Shown here: positions 20,501 through 64,000 of the stretch, one piece after another
Layout of the letters: every line of letters begins with the position of its first letter
Numbering within the stretch: position 1 is the stretch's first letter
Origin: Zeus faber
Taxonomy: Eukaryota > Chordata > Actinopteri > Zeiformes > Zeidae
Direction: 5' to 3'
Length of the DNA stretch: 64,000 bases
NCBI GenBank assembly: GCA_960531495.1
Contig: OY482846.1
Span: forward strand, 39,965,257 to 40,029,256
Notes under the pieces: model-generated
Seen by the model: the letters and a program-made list of their open reading frames with translations, nothing else
Told to the model about the DNA's origin: nothing
Databases searched by the model: none
Position numbers and translations under genes: made by a program

Positions 20501-21336
20501 GGGAGAGAGAGAGAGGGGGGAGGGTGAGGGAGAGTGGGGTAGGGGTAGGGGGAGAGAGAGAGAGTGAGAGAGGGGAGAGAGAGAGAGAGGGGAGGGTGAG
20601 GGAGAGTGGGGTAGGGGGGGAGAGAGAGAGAGAGGGGGAGGGAGAGAGAGAGGGGAGAGAGAGGGGAGGGTGAGGGAGAATGGGGTAGGGAGAGAGAGAG
20701 AGAGAGGCGGAGAGAGAGTGAGAGAGGGGAGAGAGAGAGAGAGGGGAGGGTGAGGGAGAGTGGGGTAGGGGGGGAGAGAGAGAGAGAGGGGGAGGGAGAG
20801 AGAGAGGGGAGAGAGAGGGGAGGGTGAGGGAGAATGGGGTAGGGAGAGAGAGAGAGAGAGGCGGAGAGAGAGAGAGAGGGGAGAGAGAGAGGGGAGGGTG
20901 AGGGAGAGTGGGGATAGGGGGAGAGAGAGAGAGAGAGGCAGAGAGAGGGGGAGGGAGAGTGAGAGTGAGAGAGGGGAGAGAGAGTGAGAGAGGGGAGGGT
21001 GAGGGAGAGTGGGGTAGGGAGAGAGAGAGAGAGGCGGAGAGAGAGTGAGAGAGGGGAGAGAGAGAGAGAGAGGGGAGGGTGAGGGAGAGTGGGGTAGGGG
21101 GTGAGGGAGAGTGGGGTAGGGGGTGAGGGAGAGTGGGGTAGGGGGAGAGAGAGAGAGGGGGAGGGAGAGAGAGAGTGAGAGAGGGGAGAGAGAGAGAGAG
21201 AGATGGGAGGGTGAGGGAGAGTGGGGTAGGGAGAGAGAGAGAGAGGCGGAGAGAGTGAGAGAGGGGAGAGAGAGAGAGAGGGGGAGAGAGGGTGGGGGTG
21301 AGCGAGAGAGCGAGAGGAGGGGAGAGAGGGAGAGTG
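17511..21336 (+). repeat. 3.8 kb purine (GA/GGA) satellite with higher-order repeats
   Basis: The plus strand is almost wholly A and G, interrupted by single T or C in phrases such as GGTGAGGGAGAGTGGGGTAG and GAGAGGCGGAGAGAG. These recur every 85-110 bp through the right two thirds. Longer blocks repeat too: rare variants at 19611 and 19691 recur at 20825 and 20905, both 1214 bp on. A perfect homopurine tract of this size is able to form H-DNA triplex and is hard to assemble, so its true length is uncertain. Confidence 0.95.
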
Positions 21337-21936
21337 CGCCCGGCCCCTTTCATTGGCCCAAAGAGGGTCGAGGGGGCGTGGCTACAGCTGCGCGTGGGTT
21401 CCGTGGTGAGAGGTTCGACTCTTTTTTTCAGATCCGCTCCTCGACGAGTCAGCGAGTGGAGAAAAAAGAAAGAAAAAAGAAAAAAGATTGGTTCGATTCT
21501 GCGACTCTTGGCTTGCTCGGTTCAGTCGGCGCTACTGCGCGGGGAACGAGGGAGGGTTTGCGGCGAACGATTAACCAGAGTGAAGGGGAGTCGGTTCGGC
21601 TCTGAGGTGTGAATGTTATCCTCATGTGAATAATTGAATTCTGAAGAATTTATTCAGACGTCATAAGAATGCAAACCGCAGATCGGGGAAAACCTTTAAG
21701 CCTGATCCTCTCGAAAGTATCTATTTTGACAGAGGAAAAGTGTGAGTCACAAAAATAGTTTAGGAAATAGTTTTGAATATATTATTCATATATACTATTG
21801 TGTTAAATATTAATAATATATTATTCATTTATTTGTATATTATTTATTCATAAAAAACATTTATTTAGGAGTAAATAAGTCATTCAATATGAATTATGAT
21901 CCATCCCCTTGGCTTTGTTTTTCTCCCTCGTAATTT
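21337..21936. other. Unique-looking segment after the GA satellite
   Basis: Positions 21340-21610 are CpG-rich with repeated GACTC/GGTTCG phrases, as at 12540 and 31765, and may be part of a hAT-like element. 21620-21930 is AT-rich. No exon is recognised. Confidence 0.4.
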
Positions 21937-22290
21937 AAAGGTGCAGGGTGGAGAATTTTGTGGCACCCAGCTGTGAGGTTTCAGATTGCAACAAATCCAG
22001 CCCCCACCCCGCACCTTCCAGTGACGTAGGAGAAGCTGCGGCGGCTACGGGAAGAAGGTGAAAGGCCCTCCCTTGAGCCGGCGTTAGGTTTGTCCATTCT
22101 GGGCCACTGTAGAAACATGGCGGCGCAACATGGCGGCCTCCGTGGCGGCCTCCGTGGATGTGTACCCGCTCCCTATGCAGATAGAAATGGCTCATTCGAA
22201 GGAAACAAAAGCACAATGATTCTTGTTTTCCCGTGATCACCTACTAATTTAAACATGGTATGCATATTATATTCCATTTCTGTCAAGTCC
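21937..22290 (+). mobile_element. Teleost MITE carrying tandem YY1-like motifs
   Basis: It begins AAAGGTGCAGGGTGGAGAAT and contains AGGAGAAGCTGCGGCGGCTA and AACATGGCGGCGCAACATGG. I know this text as a very common fish repeat. Two ATGGCGGC motifs (22117, 22130) are followed by a duplicated TGGCGGCCTCCG. The YY1-like sites come with the repeat and are not proof of a promoter. Confidence 0.6.
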
Positions 22291-22959
22291 CTTTATTATG
22301 AATTGTATGTACTGAAAAAAAAATTGCAATTAAACTCTCTTTTATGGAAAATGTCCGGCTGAGCCAACTCCTTTTTGTTGTCGTGGAGAGGAAACCAAGC
22401 TTTCCCATTTCCCGCCAACAGATCTCGGAAATCTCGACGACCGCCGCCGGGCTGCGGTTTCGACGGCCCGATCGCTTTTCAGATCCGGGAACGTGCTACT
22501 CGACAAACGACAACGTCTCACCAGAGGTCCATTCATTTCCATGGCGGATGCGAAACGCAGCGAAGACCATCAAGGGTCCGTGTCCATGCGCCGACGTTCT
22601 CCAAAAATTGCAGCAGATTTCGAGCAGAAGCCGCCGTTGTCGAGTACGACAATCTACGGTGATTGGAACGGGACTTTAAACCAAATAAGCTGCATATTTG
22701 AAGTAATGACCTTGAACTAATGACGTTATTAACGTCAACGTCACATATGAACAAGTCACGTTTTAACCGAGCAAATTGTGTAGCGTTCGAGTTTGTTCGC
22801 AATTTGCAAAGTGTATTTCAAGGGGGTTTTAAGTTTCAAACTGTACAGCTTTATTTAGAAACAAGCAAACAAAAAAAACAAGCCTTGGTTTACATAAAGT
22901 CCTGGGTTCGATTGCCTGGGGCGCTGTTGGCGCCGTGCTCCGGGCGGGTTATCCCCCAA

Positions 22960-23245
22960 ACGGGAGCCTTTCTATGTGGAGTTTGCATGTTCTCCCCGTG
23001 CTCACGTGGGGTTTCCTCCACCAAACGTCAGTTAGGACCCCCACCAAAAACATGCCCACGTCATCGTCTCACCAGCGGTGGACACTCATCCCCGGGCGGC
23101 GTCCGCGAATACTGCCCACTGCTCCTGGCCGTGCCCCCCCCCGGAGGAAGGACGAGCCAGGATGGGTTAAACGCAGAGGCCTCATTTCACCGGCCACCAT
23201 CCAAAAGCGTGTGCGTGCGTGCGTTGCGCTGTGTGACGATTAAAG
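22960..23245 (-). repeat. Dispersed teleost repeat, copy 2 (inverted)
   Basis: GTGGAGTTTGCATGTTCTCC, TGCTCACGTGGGGTTTCCTC and AGGATGGGTTAAACGCAGAG are the reverse complement of copy 1 at 13843-14195. The two copies face each other across fundc1 exon 1 and both satellites. Confidence 0.75.
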
Positions 23246-23454
23246 ATTGTTCTTCATATGCTTATACATTTCACTCATATTTGACTTATTGTTTTGCATT
23301 CATGTTTGGCGTACCCACCTTACTCGGCAATGAGGACGATTCTGATTCTGAAGATAAGACTCGGAGACCGAGCGCTCCCCACCTTCCACCCGAGACGGAC
23401 GCTCGGATCGTTTCATTCTATTCTATATTATTCGACTGACTTCCTGCGCCACGT

Positions 23455-23645
23455 TGGCCCCGGTCTGGGTACTAATACCAAAAAAAATAAATAAATGTTT
23501 TCGCCGTGAACCCCTTCCCGAAAGCAGCCGAATTGGCCTTTTCTACACCGATGAGCGGATCCCATTTGTTTGTGAATACACCCACCGGACGGACGGACCC
23601 ACGTTGGGGTGGATACTTTATTCATCCCTCGAGCGAAACGTTCGT
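23455..23645 (+). repeat. Direct repeat A upstream of kdm6a
   Basis: It shares GCCGTGAACCCC, AATTGGCCTTTTCTACACCG, GAGCGGATCCCATTTGTTTG and GGATACTTTATTCA with 25370-25560. It appears retroelement-derived (a TACTTTATTCATCCC-type tail). Confidence 0.8.
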
Positions 23646-24645
23646 CGGACGAGTAGAAATTTTTTCCCCAGGAGGCTGTTGTGTTCGGCCTCGAGCACAT
23701 TGTGCGTAACCCGCCGGGTGCGCTGCGTTGACATGTCACCGCACACATGTACGAAAAAGCAGAAGACACGATTACGATAAGATAAACCCTTATTCGCCCC
23801 TGACGTCGTTCCCGCGGAGGGAGCACATCAGGGTACACGCGAGAAACAACACGAGGAATGGAAAACGTGAAAATAAAAATAAAACAAAAAGAAATCGCCA
23901 TCAATGGGAACCAGGGTATGAGGTGCATTGCACATATGTTGTGAGGCGTCGCGCTTTCTGTGTGCGCGACGGATAACCCTCCCCCTCCCCCTCGAATGCG
24001 TTTTCGGATTCGGCGCAAAGCCGGCGCGACTCCGGAAACACGAGTCGCCGTTCAAACGAGTCGTTCGCGCGGCCTCGCACCGCCCGCGGGTTCGCTTGGG
24101 CGACACAATTAAAAAAAAAAACAACAACAAATAAAAACAATAACAACAACAACAACAACAACGTAACTTTCGCTGCTCCCGCACCGTAAAAAAAAAAAAA
24201 AAAAAAAGCGTTTTTTAAAAGGCGAAAATACGCGCCGCGTCCCCCGTACGGCACCCCCCCCCCCTCCCCCCGCGTACGCCCGCCCGCCCCGGGCTCCACG
24301 CTCCCATGTCCCCGCGACCGTCGCCCGCGCCGGAGCGAGAGAGAGGGAAAATGTGACGCCCCGCGCGGAGGAGAACCTGGAGAGTGTTTTCATCCCCCTC
24401 CCCGCTCCCCCCTCGCTCCCCCCGCCAGGGTTTACGACGTTTGGGGAAGAGGAAAAAAAACGAAAAAAAAAAAAAAAAACACAAACAAAAAAAAAAAAAC
24501 AAAAAAAAAAAAAACCCCAAAAAAACAAAAAAAAAAAAACCCGCGACCGGGAGAAAAGTTTTTCGCCTATTGTTTGGGTTTTTCTCCCCTTTCCCTCCCC
24601 CTCGTCGGGGCTCGGAGGAGCGGCTCGACCCCGGGGCGCGATCCC

Positions 24646-62375
<37,730 letters not shown>

Positions 62376-64000
62376 GTGAGAGACCCAGATAGAGCAACAA
62401 CACCTCCCTAACAACCCCCCTTCACCCCCCCCCCCCACCCCACCCCACCCCCACCCCCCGACTTATTCTCAAGATGTAGTTGTCCAAATGCCATGCTCCT
62501 GATGCATAAGAAACAACACTCACACACACGCACTCACCCCTAACAACGGGTAAAACACAAAAGTGCAGCTCCACCCTCCACAGCCTCTGTGCGGCGGCGC
62601 AGATGCCTTGAAGAAGCGGGGGAAACGTCGAAAGAAAATCAAAAGAATGGGGTCTCTGCCACATGAGAACCATTCAAGATTCAAGATTTTTATTTGTCAC
62701 ATACATATACATACTTCCATACATATATGCAGTGAAATGTAATTTCCAGGGTGTCTGCAGGTCCTTCCGAAAAAGTCATAGGTGGAAATGTCATGAATTG
62801 AGTGTTGCAAATAGCAGAGACGAGGTCGGGTTTTTCCTGCCTCAGTCCACACCTCCGATGTCACAAATCCTGATCCTCGTCAAAATACCGGCCGTCTTTA
62901 CCTGCCCAAACGTGTGCAGAAAATAATTAACAGTAAGATCGATTCCAGCGCGTCGTCCCTTATATCGAGATCTGACGTAAACAGTTTCAGAAATAAATAT
63001 ATATTTCCTAAAGTAAATTACATTGTAATAACAGTTTGTAGAATAATCTCGTACGTAACCTCCCCTGTTTCTGCTTAATATACAGGGTATACGGTGTTTA
63101 CCTTCGTACTTGACTGTCTTAGAAAAATCGAAGAAAAAAAAAAAATCTTAGAAAAATCTAAGACAGTCCTTGTACTTACCTGGAATTCCGTGGACAACAG
63201 GTTAACGGTTAAGGTTCATCCTCTGTCGTGTTCATAGAATCCTCAAATTCATAACCTCCCTCTTTCTGCCTCTGCCCTGTACCACACGTACAGCGCTTAC
63301 CTTTACACCTAGCCGCCATGCTTTATTGGGTAAGAGTCCTAGATCGCGTTAAAACTCGCCCGGAAAGGTCTCCGAAGGTAGCGCGTCAAACCCTCTGGTA
63401 GCTGCAGACACCCTGCAATCCCGCGCCTCAAAACATGCTGCGTCGCAAAGACGGAAGCGGCGAACGTAGATCTGGGCCACGCCTTCTCCGGCAGTGGCGG
63501 GATACCTGACGTTGGAATCGCCCCTTTATTTTTTATTTTTTCCCCCGCGAAACTTTTATGTGCTTGCCTTTTCGGCAGCAGTCTTAACGGCATCTGCTCG
63601 CGGCGGAGGGAGGAGTTCCAGCCGAGTGTTGATCCCCGCTTCCTGCCCCCCACCCCCACCCCCACCTACTGTAGTAGCTCCACCTCACCCATCACTGCCA
63701 GTAAGAAGATACACGACAAATTCCGTTCAGATCCGTAAATCCTTTGTTTGCTAATCTGGCACGGAGCTTCCGAACGACCCCTCTGTCGTCCGTTGACAAA
63801 AATCCAAATGTTTTTAGCGGGTGGGGTTGAAATCCACCTCCACCGCAGTTTTGCTTATTGGCCAAGATTGTCTGTACGGAGAAGACAACGTTGTCGATTC
63901 CGAGCCGGGCGCCCGTGTTTTGAAATTCTCGCCCTCGTCCGGCTTTTGACCTTTGACCTCACCGGACGTGGACGTGATGGGAGAGGTTGTGCTTTCCGCA
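62376..64000 (+). other. kdm6a: kdm6a intron 13, truncated by the window edge
   Basis: It holds C-rich text at 62420-62460, a short interspersed repeat copy at 62682-62745, a dispersed repeat from 62745 and a 12-bp-arm hairpin at 63112-63168. It also has CpG-rich text after 63480. I looked for the next kdm6a exon and did not find one. Confidence 0.7.
62682..62745 (+). repeat. Short interspersed repeat, plus-strand copy
   Basis: TTTTTATTTGTCACATACAT and ATATATGCAGTGAAATGTAA match the copy at 5118 and, inverted, those at 10128 and 14785. Confidence 0.8.

Larger units (their letters stand above)
15192..24645. other. Head-to-head intergenic region between fundc1 and kdm6a
   Basis: It holds the fundc1 CpG island, the GATA/GACA satellite, the GA satellite, a MITE with YY1-like motifs, two dispersed repeats and the kdm6a CpG island. 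About half of its 9.45 kb is satellite. No coding gene is supported; the long open frames on the minus strand are stop-free only because TCT, CTC and CCC repeats contain no stop codon. Confidence 0.8.

Noticed and set aside
15876-21336. CRISPR array or bacterial repeat
   Set aside because: The repeats are simple tetranucleotide and purine satellites without spacers, and the surrounding genes are vertebrate.
17439-21353. 1304-codon open frame on the minus strand (Ser/Leu/Pro only)
   Set aside because: It is the complement of the purine satellite. TCT, CTC and CCC codons contain no stop, so the frame is open by composition alone. All protein complexity is absent.
22116-22240. Short frame starting MAAQHG at the YY1-like cluster, a possible small gene
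   Set aside because: The text belongs to a repeat common in fish. The frame is about 40 codons with no splice partner.
22890-22935. Possible tRNA gene (GGGTTCGATT B-box-like text near 22913)
   Set aside because: No A box or cloverleaf could be drawn, so it is probably part of a dispersed repeat.

Overview
The window looks like nuclear DNA from a ray-finned (teleost) fish. It has two conserved vertebrate multi-exon genes with GT-AG introns, CpG-island promoters, Tc1-like transposons, teleost-type MITE and hAT-like repeats, an L2-like LINE fragment, and many microsatellites. No bacterial, viral or organellar gene organisation is seen. Exons were built by hand from splice sites, reading frame and recognised protein families. 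No alignment was run, so repeat family names are from memory.

Layout. Positions 1-560 are a CpG island, probably the promoter of a neighbour reading leftwards out of the window. Positions 660-3540 are intergenic with a 135-150 bp tandem repeat and two RFX-type X-box motifs. fundc1 (mitophagy receptor, minus strand) has coding exons at 15167-15191, 6628-6793, 6160-6235, 5580-5705 and 4211-4288, giving 156 residues. Its 8.4 kb first intron is full of repeats. A 9.45 kb head-to-head intergenic region follows, with about 1.2 kb of GATA/GACA (Bkm-type) satellite and about 3.8 kb of purine-only GA satellite. kdm6a (UTX, H3K27 demethylase, plus strand) runs from its start codon at 24646. Thirteen coding exons, all in phase, reach 62375 and encode the N-terminus and the TPR region (446 residues). 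The rest, including the JmjC domain, lies beyond the right edge.

fundc1 and kdm6a are also near neighbours with this relative orientation on the mammalian X (Xp11.3), so the linkage is ancient. They do not share a pathway: FUNDC1 acts at the mitochondrial outer membrane in hypoxia-induced mitophagy, and KDM6A acts in nuclear COMPASS-like MLL3/4 complexes.

The most interesting signals are these: the Bkm-like and GA satellites between the two promoters; complementary (GU)n/(AC)n tracts in kdm6a introns that could loop out exon 4 or exons 7-9; a G-quadruplex motif just after the exon 10 donor; a recursive-splicing motif at fundc1 exon 2; and a tandem poly-A acceptor at fundc1 exon 3. No clearly new protein-coding system was found.
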